Part shown: piece by piece, positions 8,464 through 17,546 of the stretch
How positions within the stretch are numbered: position 1 is the first letter of the stretch
How the letters are laid out: every line of letters begins with the position of its first letter
DNA from: Asterionellopsis glacialis
Lineage: Eukaryota; Bacillariophyta; Plagiogrammaphyceae; Rhaphoneidales; Asterionellopsidaceae
Length of the DNA: 20,058 nucleotides
Direction of reading: 5' to 3'
NCBI GenBank assembly: GCA_014885115.2
Contig: WKLE02001679.1
Coordinates: 1 to 20,058 of the forward strand
Translations under genes and position numbers: made by a program
The notes under the pieces: model-generated
What the model saw: the letters and a program-made list of their open reading frames with translations, nothing else
Databases searched by the model: none
What the model was told of the DNA's origin: nothing

Positions 8464-10175
8464 TGAGTGCTGTATTGCAAATTCTTATTGTCCAGCGACT
8501 GATGGGCTCTGCTGCAAGAAACTCCATCCGATAAAAGGCTTCCATAAAAGTACACAAAAATGATAGTAAAAAACATTTTGAGATAACTTTAATCTTAAGC
8601 TGTTGTTTCAAACCAGTTCCAAACCTCTTCCAGAAAAGTGGTTCAGGAAATATCTACTGTTAGGAGCCTCCGGATTTGTTGAGTATAGTGGTTGGGTGGA
8701 AAGTTTGCCGAGGCTTATGACAGTAGTTGACCAACAGCTACTGCAACAAAATGCTAGTAAAATGAAAACAAGGCAGCTGGCAAACTGACCTTTGGTGCCT
8801 ACATCTGATTGTGAATGGACTCCCTGGTACTGGTATTAGTCAAAAACTACCCCAAATTATGACACGTGAAGACAAAAGCACGTGACCATAACTCAAGACT
8901 TTTCTGACCAAAAGTTGTTTTTCAAGTTGCATTCCATCAGTTTAATAACATACGCTTTGCCAGTATCTCTGGAATTGGCTGAATATATTTGTAATAACAA
9001 TATATTTTAGCTCAAAGTTGACCCTTTTTCAGAAATTTTTTTTCCCAAAAATGTTGGTACTACCCTGAACCATGTTCTTGTAGTTGTAGAAATTCTGTAG
9101 ACGCTGGTATGCCGGCCAGCTCAAAAATTTGCACATTTGGCTCTTTTTTTTGCAGAGCACAACACACACACACAAGATTTGATGGTTGACATAACAATGG
9201 TACAAATGCATCTCTAGTTTGGTGAAAAGTTTTGTTCCTTCACTATAATGTAAGTTTGTTTTGTTCTCGCACTCTCTCCTTTTCTACTTTCAGTACTGCC
9301 AATGTTGGTGGAAGGGCACCTAACCCTAACCCTAACCTCCAACAATATATGGCTGAGGGATCTTTGACAGTACATATAGAGTGTTTTTTGTGGGAAATTT
9401 TTTGATGAGGTTGAGATATTTACCAACGTAGACCAAGATGATACTACAATACCGGTGGATGTGCATCTGAACAACCAACCAATGGTGTACATTTCAGATT
9501 TTTTTTAGACCAAAATTGAAAAAAGCTATTTTATCTTTGTGCTCTCCTGACAGTTCAATATATTGGTTCTCACTTTGTAAGTCCAACATGGCTGTAAAGT
9601 ATAAAAAAAGCTTTCATTTGGATGTCTAATTTTGAAAAACCAACCAAAATTGATTGTATTATGGTGTGTTTTTGTTGAAATCTGTACATTTTGTGGGTCA
9701 AAGTTGTACCATGGTTCAAGGTACTCAGGACCCCTAGACAAGGTAGGTCCTACTGCCTGTACATCATAATCTACATTGGTTACAAATTACCTGGTACAAC
9801 ATACGCTAGAGGTACAGACAGTACTCACTGAAGTAAGCAGGACATGAGGCAGTGGAACAGTGATTGTCATCTTGTTTAGAGATACCAAAGGGCTGGACTC
9901 ATACAGTGTATTACAGTATTGATATTTTCAATCTCTTATTTGAATAATATCTAAAAGATTTAAACTGCCATGATATTTTTGCAGTTGGTAGAGTAGTACG
10001 CCATAAGGAACCTACCACTAATGATTCATAAGATAGTAGTTAAGTGCTAATTTCTAACCTTAGTGCTATTGTATGATATTTTTGACATGCTGTCATGCTG
10101 CAAAGAACAAATACATTGTAAAACATAATAAATCCAACACAGCAATAAACACAGTTCAGGCATAGTTGTCCTAAT
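8464..10175. other. Spacer with coding-like patches, an intron-like segment and telomere-like repeats
   Basis: No intact gene. A 61-codon open stretch at 8603-8788 (plus) and a patch at about 9395-9508 (plus; FFDEVEIFTNVDQDD, IPVDVHLNNQPMVYIS) look protein-like but end at stops. Bases 9250-9293 read as a possible 44-nt intron (GTAAGT, pyrimidine-rich, TTTCAG). A short CA tract is near 9161-9175. These fit an old, decayed mobile element or gene. Confidence 0.45.
9319..9337. repeat. Interstitial telomere-like repeat, about three CCCTAA units
   Basis: CCTAACCCTAACCCTAACC carries just over three units of the CCCTAA/TTAGGG telomere repeat. It lies inside the contig, in a relic-rich region, not at its end. 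Such short tracts arise from repair of double-strand breaks, from telomere-targeted elements, or by chance. Confidence 0.7.
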
Positions 10176-10860
10176 TCATTCCTCTACACTACTAATGTCA
10201 CTACTGAAGACAAGTGGCTTGCAAGTGTGACAGTAATATTTGTTGGCACTGCTCATATTGTCTTTTGCACTTCTTTTCTTGTCTCTTGTTACTATCAATG
10301 GGTCTTGTTTTTTCTTAGGAGAAGGACTGTTGTTGTTACCAAGAGTTGTCCTCAAAATATCATCATCTTCCTCCTCCTCTTCTTTGCTGGTAATAGAATC
10401 AGTGCCTTTGCAGAAACCACCAATATTGGCATTAGTGAACTTGTTGTCATCATCTTGTTATTCTTCTATTGCATTTTCAGCAGAAAGAGCAGGAGGAGAA
10501 TTATCATCTGCACCAGTCTTGTTTGGATCAGTGATCTTACAACTGCCTGTAACATCATGCAGCCAGGCTTTCCAATCTTCAATCTGTGCCTCTATTTTGA
10601 ACATGCTGTAAGTTGCAAACCTGTTCAAAAGATCCTCCGTATTCAGGACACTTACTTTCTGAGCCACTCTGTACAAATTTTTGTATTCTAACTTGTGCCA
10701 TTCATCTTGTTACCATTATGCCATCAGTTCAGCAGTGTGCTCATGATGGCCATTTTCTTCTGGTATCTCTTTGATAATACAATTCTTTTCTGTCCATTCA
10801 CAGATTTAATGGTAGTTGTCCCATTTATGGTCCTCTAACTTATCAGGTAAAAAATGTCAA
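10176..10860 (-). pseudogene. Decayed protein-coding relic, function unknown
   Basis: One minus-strand frame keeps protein-like content for more than 200 codons despite several stops. In reading order it gives LPDKLEDHKWDNYH, a stop, then ICEWTEKNCIIKEIPEENGH, then further stops. An open part from 10676 includes LLNRFATYSMFKIEAQIEDW. After the TAA at 10458-10460 there is a highly charged tail (KEEEEEDDDILRTT, SPSPKKKQDPLIV, KYYCHTCKPL) that ends at the TGA at 10176-10178. The open plus-strand frame opposite it (10227-10691) is hydrophobic and looks like its shadow. In-frame stops with otherwise natural composition suggest a dead gene, perhaps from a mobile element. The same frame stays coding-like further upstream, to about 11050. 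Confidence 0.4.
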
Positions 10861-11059
10861 GAGTGCTAGAGGTGAAATGCACATTCAGGTTGGATGATAA
10901 TGACAATGACATGGTATTGTACATTACAGCAAGATAAACCAAGATTATGAGTGGTATAGGAGAGGAGAGGATGGCAACAAAGAACAACCTTTTGCTTTAA
11001 AGTTCTGTAAGTTCTCCTTGACATGAACTCACATTTGTATCAAGGAAGGCCACTGTTGT

Positions 11060-11939
11060 CACATATGCTGTTGTTGGTGGTTGTCAGCAGTCTTGTCAGC
11101 AGCAGCAATAAGCAACATCATGACATCATCCATCATGATGTCAACATAACACCAATACATAACAAAAACAGCAATCAAATCACCTTAATACTAATAATAC
11201 TAATTGCAGAATACTTTTGCAAAAATAATTACTTATATGGTGATGTCAAGAAATTCTAGAAACATCATTTGACAAGGATGATGATGCTGGTGCTAATGGT
11301 CCCAAACAACAAGTACACAACACCACATATAAAACACCACCACATATGAAACAGCAATCATCAAATATATTATCATACACGACAATCAATCTTTTTTTGT
11401 TCATAAAATGATATTCGAATGAAAAAAAATACAGTGGGCAATAACAGCAATAATGACAGGAGATGGAGATATAAGTAAAAACGGGAGCACCAGTAGCGGT
11501 TGCAAAATTTAAAGGCAACAACCTTGATGTGAATTGCCTAAAGATACGTCAACCATTCCTGCCTGAGCAAAAAATTGGACCACGAATGAGTGATTTCCAT
11601 GGACCGTTATAATGCCGTTGTGGTGTCAATGCATTCTGCCTGTATATAAAGAATGAACGGAAGCACGTTTGGTTTGGATACTCCGAAGTTCCACGACTGG
11701 GGATATGCGAATGTTGAAATGTCGAGATTTTTCTTTGTCTATTTTTTTCTCATGCCATAATCCATAATATTGTCGAAGGTTTCACTTCTCAAACAACAGT
11801 CTGTGCGTAAACACATAAAATTATTGTATCCGTCCCCAAAAACAAACTATCGCACAACTTCATTCAAACAACCATCACATCCAAGCGGAAAGTCGTAAAA
11901 AGCAGCTCATAGCGTCGTCACAATATATCTATTATCATC
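11060..11939. other. Spacer
   Basis: No gene recognised. Bases 11100-11150 contain an inverted pair around CATGATGTC and GACATCATG. A TATA-like TGTATATAAA occurs at 11640-11649 on the plus strand, about 290 bases upstream of the small open frame at 11940; whether it works as a promoter is unknown. Confidence 0.4.
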
Positions 11940-12361
11940 ATGAAATCAAAAATAAGGCATAACGCGAAATACAATTCAGTATCATCGGCTTCTTCTCCTT
12001 CTCGTATGCAAACATTCAAGAAACGCGTTAAGAAAGTGAGAAAAACAACAAAAGACATTCTTATGGTCATTATTTGGTAGATCTCTACTACGAAAGGCAA
12101 GGAGGGATGATACGAGTTAAAAGGAAACACAGCAGAAATAAAATATCCGGGTTAGATTATTGGAGAATAGTCAAGAGAGTTTTGAGAATGCACGAGGACG
12201 CTTTTTCCAAGAGATTTGCATCATATGTTATGTAGTGAAATTTGATTATGAGAAACGATAACTTCTTTGATAGAGTTCCTATTAAAGCACCCAACGAACA
12301 AAAGCAAAAAAACTGTAAGTTTAGAACTAGAGATTTAAAAAGTAGTACTGTATATTATTGA
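11940..12361 (+). pseudogene. Small basic open frame and overlapping coding-like frame, unknown
   Basis: A 46-codon open frame at 11940-12080 starts MKSKIRHNAKYNS and is Lys/Arg-rich (FKKRVKKVRKTTK). A second plus frame stays coding-like from 12032 to 12361 (GHYLVDLYYERQGGMIRVKR, GLDYWRIVKRVLRMHEDAF, then NDNFFDRVPIK), interrupted by TAG-TGA at 12233-12238. Together they suggest a small basic protein that lost its frame, or a gene whose splice structure I have not resolved; a GTAAGT at 12315-12320 is a possible donor. No domain was recognised. The opposite-strand frame at 11918-12130 is less protein-like. Confidence 0.25.
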
Positions 12362-12783
12362 AAGCTCCGAGTCGATTACCTACAACCCCGGTGTAATAGA
12401 ACATTAGTTGCTTCCTGAATCTTTTTTGCCGGAAACAAGTTCCTTTTACGTAAGTACAGCTTTCTACGCTTCCAGTGGCTCGAGATGATCCCACATTTGT
12501 AATGACAGTGATGAAATGAAATACCAACATCTCTTCTTGGGTCATTAAAATGACGCCTGCGGTCTTAATCTACATCAAGGTTCCGTTGTTCCTTTAAAAG
12601 TATCAAGAGAAGAATTATCACGTAGATAACCGTACAGATAAAGACATGCAAGGTAATCAAAGATAATTAATTCGTTGTCGCACCATTTGGGTTCAAAGTA
12701 TGGTCACACTTTTGCTTCACATCATATTATTATATAATTAGTAGGTAAAAGCCATATGCAGTTACATGATCGACTTTACTACT
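12362..12783. other. Spacer
   Basis: No gene is supported. An open minus-strand frame at 12327-12545 has no recognisable motif and is probably fortuitous. Confidence 0.4.
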
Positions 12784-13411
12784 CTAGACGATTTTTTCGC
12801 ATTGTTCATTTACATCGCAGCAACTAAAGCAGCATGGACATATAAGTTCACTAGGAGTGCTTTCGCCGGGTGTAGATTGTGTATCATTGAGGTAGTCCGC
12901 ATGAAATTTTGAAATAGATTTGTTCATCGCACAGAAATGAAAAATCATCAGCTAAATTATTCCTAAACAAAGAGAGGGTTTCGAGTAATGTGAGGTGTTG
13001 AAAACTCTTCGGTAACGTGCCTGTTGATTGAAGCTCATGAAAATCTATCTGTCGAAAGCTGGTCAATTTTCCGAACTCTTCAGGAATGGTACCATTGAAA
13101 TTGTTGCTTCCTGCCCATAAACTCTCTAGATTTGAAAGAAGCGTCAAACTGTTTAGATTCCCAGTACATTTATTTTCAATCATAAATAAGTTTTAGTAAT
13201 CCAATTTCACTTAGAAGTCTACCAAGAAAATTGTTGAATTGAAGAGAAAGTACTTGCAGATTGCTCAGTTGCCCAATAGTTGATGGTATAGTCCTTTCCA
13301 TATTATAGTTTGCCACAATCAAAGTATTTAATCTGGTAAGATTCCAAATACAATCTGGGATCGAAATGTACCAGAATTGTGTGGAGGGAATACGTCCCCG
13401 AGTCGGACGGA
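12784..13411 (-). pseudogene. Leucine-rich-repeat protein pseudogene (diatom LRR type)
   Basis: Plant-type LRRs (LxxLxxLxxNxFxGxIP) run through three reading frames. The first part (about 13190-13411) reads IWNLTRLNTLIVANYN, TIPSTIGQLSNLQVLSL and FNNFLGRL. After a frameshift near 13180-13190 the frame at 12884-13183 continues with LESLWAGSNNFNGTIPEEFG, GTLPKSFQHLTLLETLSL and FLCDEQI. After another shift near 12886 the tail reads NDTQSTPGESTPSELICPCC, then FSCCDVNEQCEKIV, stopping at 12784. The NDTQSTPGES...CPCC..CC tail is typical, from memory, of large diatom LRR families. There is no visible N-terminal signal or start. With at least two frameshifts in a short piece, a truncated dead copy is likelier than a working gene. 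Intact members probably exist elsewhere in the genome. Confidence 0.8.
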
Positions 13412-13596
13412 ATATAATGAATAAGAATCCTTATCGACCACAGATTAATCCTATGTTTGCTGTGAGATAATTCATAATTAATTGTATATTATTCTTAGGT
13501 GTATGCTATCAAAGTAAAAAATGAAGAGATCGTGCATACTTCAATGCTAGTGGAAGTTTCTATTAGATTCCCCAGCTATCGCAGTAATGCATTTAA

Positions 13597-14817
13597 CTAT
13601 ATTGCATCAATATCCATTTCTGTTGTTTTCTCGCTATTGTCATCATCTTGTTGTCTTCGTTTTTCCCTCAGAACTTCTTCACAGAATTCATTCAGCATCG
13701 TCTCACAACAAGATAAACCAAATGATTCGAGGAATTCTGCCCATGGAAGCAGGAGACAACCTAATGTTGCCTGAATAGCCTTGAACGGCATCAACATATG
13801 TCGTCTTGTTTGCACATCTTCACTGTCATCTGCATCAGCATCTCCAAGATTAAACATTGATCCACATCCAAAGCAAAAGCAAAAGAAGCAACTTGCAATG
13901 AAGAATATTATCATAGCTGCTGTATACAAAATTGAAAATGGAATCATGATTGGAAGTTGCAGACACATATAAAAACGATGTCTACCAAGTTTTCGATGGT
14001 CCAAGTACCGCTGGTCGCATTTACTACAATGGCGTACAGTCCCTTCACCTGATAAGTATTCATGGGTACCGCACTTGAAGCAGAAATCTTGTTTACATTG
14101 TGGACAGATAATGTGATCACATCCAGCCTCCTTTTCTATTGGTACATCGCAATGTGAGCATGGCTTTGTGAACTTCTTAATAGCGGCACGAGATAATTTC
14201 TCTTGTCGTGATTCGGCTTCTCTAGCTTTCTGAAATTCTCTACATGTAACCCCATGGTGTGCATCGCCATGTAAAGAACAGAAGCTATGCCCACATGGAC
14301 ACTGCAAAGTTTGATTACGAACGGCGGACGTTACAAGAGAATCGCATTTTGGGCAAGGTGCAAGGAATGGGTTTCTTTGCATCTGTTGACACCGGTTGTA
14401 CTTGATCCATGTAGATGATAATTGACAAGATTGCCAATCATGATTGCCATCTTGATTACTGCAAAGAAAACTGTGTACTTGTACATCTGATATGACATTT
14501 TTGCATTCGATTATGCCTGCGCCATGATAAGGACACAATATTGGGATATTCTTATCAACTACAGAGTGTTCACAATGTTGTAACATACACGGACGACAGA
14601 ATCTGTGGTTACAACCTGAAAGTACAGCAATGGCTGAAATATCATTCAAACTCGGTAGAATTTCTTCATAGCAAATTGGACATGTCTTCATATAATCTTC
14701 TTGGTTCGATGGGAATATTTCAATCGACGATTTTCCATCGTCACTATCACGTGTTGTTATCGTAATCCTTCTGTCGTCATCCATTATGTTTGATGTCGAC
14801 GGGCTGAATTCATACAA
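13597..14817 (-). CDS. RBR (RING1-IBR-RING2) E3 ubiquitin ligase with membrane anchor
   Basis: The single-exon product has 406 residues. RING1 spans about 46-105 (C46-P-I-C49, C69-N-H71, C74, C77, C95). The IBR spans about 155-192 (C155-P-K-C158, C173-P-C175, C180, C192). RING2 spans 220-249 (C220-S-H-C223, then G-C233-D-H, C238-P-Q-C241, C246, C249). C233 lies where parkin and HHARI carry the catalytic Cys that accepts ubiquitin from the E2. Residues about 285-318 are strongly hydrophobic (IPFSILYTAAMIIFFIASCF), one or two membrane segments, so it probably acts on an organelle or ER membrane, as in RNF19/RNF144-like ligases. The acidic tail ends MDIDAI. The second Met (14784) has better context (A at -3, G at +4) and may be the true start. 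No ubiquitin-like or ankyrin domain is present. Confidence 0.92.
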   Translation of the reverse strand: MYEFSPSTSNIMDDDRRITITTRDSDDGKSSIEIFPSNQEDYMKTCPICYEEILPSLNDISAIAVLSGCNHRFCRPCMLQHCEHSVVDKNIPILCPYHGAGIIECKNVISDVQVHSFLCSNQDGNHDWQSCQLSSTWIKYNRCQQMQRNPFLAPCPKCDSLVTSAVRNQTLQCPCGHSFCSLHGDAHHGVTCREFQKAREAESRQEKLSRAAIKKFTKPCSHCDVPIEKEAGCDHIICPQCKQDFCFKCGTHEYLSGEGTVRHCSKCDQRYLDHRKLGRHRFYMCLQLPIMIPFSILYTAAMIIFFIASCFFCFCFGCGSMFNLGDADADDSEDVQTRRHMLMPFKAIQATLGCLLLPWAEFLESFGLSCCETMLNEFCEEVLREKRRQQDDDNSEKTTEMDIDAI

Positions 14818-14905
14818 GCAAACAACTAATTATAACTATACTTTTACAGAAATTGTTGTTGATGATAAGTTGATTGGGTATCTTGTTCGTTTTGCCGAAC
14901 AAAAG

Positions 14906-14938
14906 TCTCGCTCTCTCTCTCTCGCTCTCTCTCTCTCT
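14906..14938. repeat. CT/GA microsatellite in the RBR leader region
   Basis: This is an interrupted CT tract, GA-rich on the coding strand of the RBR gene, about 90-120 bases upstream of its ATG. It probably lies in the 5' untranslated region or core promoter, and it is likely to vary in length between strains. Confidence 0.8.
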
Positions 14939-14967
14939 GCCTTGCTCACTGAAGAGTTTTATGAATA

Positions 14968-15808
14968 GTATCTCAGCGTGTTCGATCCTCAGTGCTCGCT
15001 TGAACACAGCCCTGGATTGAAAAAAAATACGCGCGATAGGTAAACTACCGCAAGAACTTCTTCGGTGATGCGGTTTCGAGTTCTCAACATCTTACTCTGG
15101 TGCCACATGCTTATAGCTACTGTACAATAATTTCTTATTCGATCTTCATATTGTAAAGTAAGATACTTTTTTTTGATTACCTGTACAATAAGTCGCACAC
15201 GGCTCTAGATTTATTTCCGGGACTCACTATCATAGGTTGAAATTATCTAACAAGTATTTTGCGCGCGAAGAATGAAGGATTGGCAAAGGCATATATATAT
15301 CCAGTACGCTGCAGTCTGTGCCATCTTCTAGATCCGCCCGCCCCTCCCTCGTGCGTGCTTTTCTGCCATCTTCGCTCTTTAGACATGACGACTGTTCTGT
15401 CATGTTTTCAGAACCCAGTTGGGGATCTGAAAAGTGTTACACCAATATTATTAAGATCAATTCATTAAGGTACATTTATTAAGATCATAATTATCTTCTC
15501 CATGATGGTTATTTCAGCACAACAACAATAACGAAATGGTGATGGACAGAAAAACAACAACAACTATTGTGACTGTGACACTAAAAGAAATCATAGTACC
15601 AATACCTCCCTTCGACAAGTATGTCGGTATATTCTTGTCTTGCAACTTAATGTTAATAATTTTACTTGGGATATTCTCATTCTTTGAATACGGCATCACG
15701 TACATAGGTGGTATAGTAACAGATGGATAAGAACTATTGCGACTCAAGAGAAGCACTACTTTAAATAATAATGGTAAAGGAGATACTACGATTGATAATC
15801 ATAATTAC

Positions 15809-15857
<49 letters not shown>

Positions 15858-16085
15858 CAACATTATCAGAAGTTTGCAATCTATTGGGAAACAACACCAA
15901 CAACAATAATAATCAACAATCACAATGCTTTGGTAATCTTTATGCTAAAACCCCACTAAACGAAAAATTATGATAAACCCTAACCACGAGATGAGATGTT
16001 TTCTTCATCTATCAACATGAAACTATTTCACATTCGAACACATACACATAACACCGCCTACTCATCTTGAACATAAACTATTCCC
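14968..16085. other. Spacer with low-complexity open frame
   Basis: No gene could be established. A plus-strand frame at 15536-15730 contains a hydrophobic stretch (GIFLSCNLMLIILLGIFSFF). In the same frame, after one TAA, comes a segment with poly-Asp and Asn runs (to 15973). It could be a broken gene, but the second half is mostly microsatellite translation. Confidence 0.4.
15809..15856. repeat. (GAT)16 microsatellite
   Basis: This is sixteen perfect GAT units. In the plus-strand open frame they would encode 16 consecutive Asp; otherwise it is a simple repeat. Its purity suggests recent expansion and length variability. Confidence 0.97.
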
Positions 16086-16119
16086 TTATTCACTCCACTT
16101 CCATTCCTACGAATCCAAC

Positions 16120-16321
16120 CGGGCCCGGCTGTATCCTGCCTCCTTCATGGTCAAGTCTGCTAAAGGCAGTGGATCAGGTTTATAAGGGACAGCATAAGAT
16201 TCCGGCAATGGCTCATCCTTGTACCGATCTTGTTTCAAAATAGGAATATTCGTAATGTACTTTCCAAACATAAATTTCTTGATATCCTTCAATTTCAGGT
16301 TATTTTCCTTCTGGATTCGAA
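16120..16321 (-). pseudogene. Duplicated 202-bp fragment of the membrane-protein gene at 18647-20058
   Basis: This block aligns without gaps to 18921-19122 (offset 2801 bases), with 192 of 202 bases identical and the same orientation. It corresponds to about residues 307-373 of the downstream protein numbered from its first visible Met (DIKKFMFGKYITNIPILKQD and onwards). The flanks do not match. Reading upstream in the copy meets an in-frame TGA within a few codons and no ATG, and downstream it stops six residues after YSR. About half of the ten differences change an amino acid, which fits drift without constraint. It lies just beyond the stop codon of the F-box gene, possibly in that gene's 3' untranslated region. 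Confidence 0.88.
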
Positions 16322-16385
16322 ACGTGAGCTTCCTCCATCAATAACGAACAAACGTGTTATATTGCACTTGTTTTGTTTCATTACT

Positions 16386-17546
16386 TTATTGGAATGTCAT
16401 GAACGGTGGACGGCCTTCCATTTGTGACGATGATTCTGAATTCATTTTACGTCCCTGGGCATAATACAAGGCGCCTGAATTAGGACGTTCCCATATTTGT
16501 TCCAACCACACAAATTGAACAGGTAATAAATGTACATCGGCTGTACCATTTGGATGGATTAAACATTGATGAACTTCGACTATGACTGCTGGTGAGCCTA
16601 TTTGAAGTGGTGATGCATGAGCATAAATAAATTTAGGGTAGTCGTTTTTTAGTTTGTTTCTGCTGCTGCTATTACCGGGTTGAGACATTTTTTTCAATAC
16701 TTCCCTTAGAGGTCGTCCCCGTTTAGCTTCATTTGGATATGGTTCCATAACAGATTGTATCAAAAGTCGATATCGCTGTTCAAAGAAATGTAATCCTATC
16801 GGACGATATAGCATGATTGTATCTGGCATATAAAAAATTGGTCCACAAAACCGCAACTGTGTATCTAATATGGTTTTGTACAACATGAAGAAATTTGTAT
16901 AACATGACATCGGTACTGTCATCAAGGGAGGAGAGGTTGTTTGCACCAATTGTTCTAATAATTCTTCAGTTGTTTTTCTTTGTTCTTGTTTGTTGTTCGA
17001 TGTTGTTGTATTATATGCTGTTGCTACGACTGAAGAATCGCTAGATTCGGTACCACCGTTAGTATCATCATTACTGCTACCTTCGTCTTTCTTTTTTGTT
17101 TTGCTATTACCTGGTTCCGGCACTGGTGCTGGTATTAATTGTAGCAACGCAGTTTTCCATAGCTTTGGATCATTGTGACATAATCTGATGAGTCCGTTCT
17201 TATAGATCAAATTCTGACCTCCTCCTTTCAATAAATTATAAAAGTGTTTACTCACATAGGGTAAAACATGAGTTGTTGTAGAATAAAAGTCTGATATTCC
17301 TATCGTTGTTTCGTAATCTTGTTCCTCTAATGGTATATCCGCCACGAAACTTAAAATTGTCAAAATTAAATCATCGCTTAGATCCATTAAATAAGGAAAT
17401 TGAGGTTGTGGTTGTTTTGGAGCAGAAGGTGTTGGTGCCATTTCGGATTTCGTCTTATGGCAACAAAGGCAATGACTACTAGGAAAAAATTGTTTTCGAA
17501 GAAAGGACAAAGAGGTACGCGTAGAGGAAACTTTGTTGTGAAACAT
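16386..17546 (-). CDS. F-box protein with LON-like substrate-binding domain
   Basis: The single-exon product has up to 386 residues. An F-box-like motif lies at about 55-105 (LSDDLILTILSFVADIP then LPYVSKHFYNLL), the surface that binds SKP1 in SCF ubiquitin ligases. A low-complexity Thr/Ser/Asn/Lys linker (about 145-195) follows. Residues about 232-345 resemble the N-terminal LON substrate-binding fold (MLYRPIGLHFFEQRYRLLIQ, compare LPLHIFEPRYR in LON proteins), then SPAVIVEVHQC and ADVHLLPVQFVWLE. It has no ATPase or protease part, so it is an adaptor, not a protease. The first Met overlaps a TATATATA stretch (17543-17550), so the true start may be the Met at 17441 (MAPTPSAPKQ). The stop codon TAA overlaps a possible poly(A) signal AATAAA (16385-16390). 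Confidence 0.8.
   Translation of the reverse strand: MFHNKVSSTRTSLSFLRKQFFPSSHCLCCHKTKSEMAPTPSAPKQPQPQFPYLMDLSDDLILTILSFVADIPLEEQDYETTIGISDFYSTTTHVLPYVSKHFYNLLKGGGQNLIYKNGLIRLCHNDPKLWKTALLQLIPAPVPEPGNSKTKKKDEGSSNDDTNGGTESSDSSVVATAYNTTTSNNKQEQRKTTEELLEQLVQTTSPPLMTVPMSCYTNFFMLYKTILDTQLRFCGPIFYMPDTIMLYRPIGLHFFEQRYRLLIQSVMEPYPNEAKRGRPLREVLKKMSQPGNSSSRNKLKNDYPKFIYAHASPLQIGSPAVIVEVHQCLIHPNGTADVHLLPVQFVWLEQIWERPNSGALYYAQGRKMNSESSSQMEGRPPFMTFQ

Noticed and set aside
8268..8611. Minus-strand frames of 82 and 102 codons
   Set aside because: Antisense to the hydrophilic plus-strand frame; hydrophobic shadow without motifs.
10227..10691. 154-codon plus-strand hydrophobic open frame
   Set aside because: Its composition is that of the antisense of a Glu/Asp/Lys-rich frame; the minus strand is more protein-like.
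13499..13972. Plus-strand frames over the RBR gene
   Set aside because: The RBR gene with full zinc-ligand pattern lies on the other strand.
14975..15000. GTTCGATCC tRNA T-loop-like sequence
   Set aside because: No matching acceptor, D or anticodon stems nearby.
16107..16292. The duplicated fragment as an independent small gene
   Set aside because: No in-frame ATG at its start, a stop just upstream in the same frame, and about half of its differences from the parent change amino acids.
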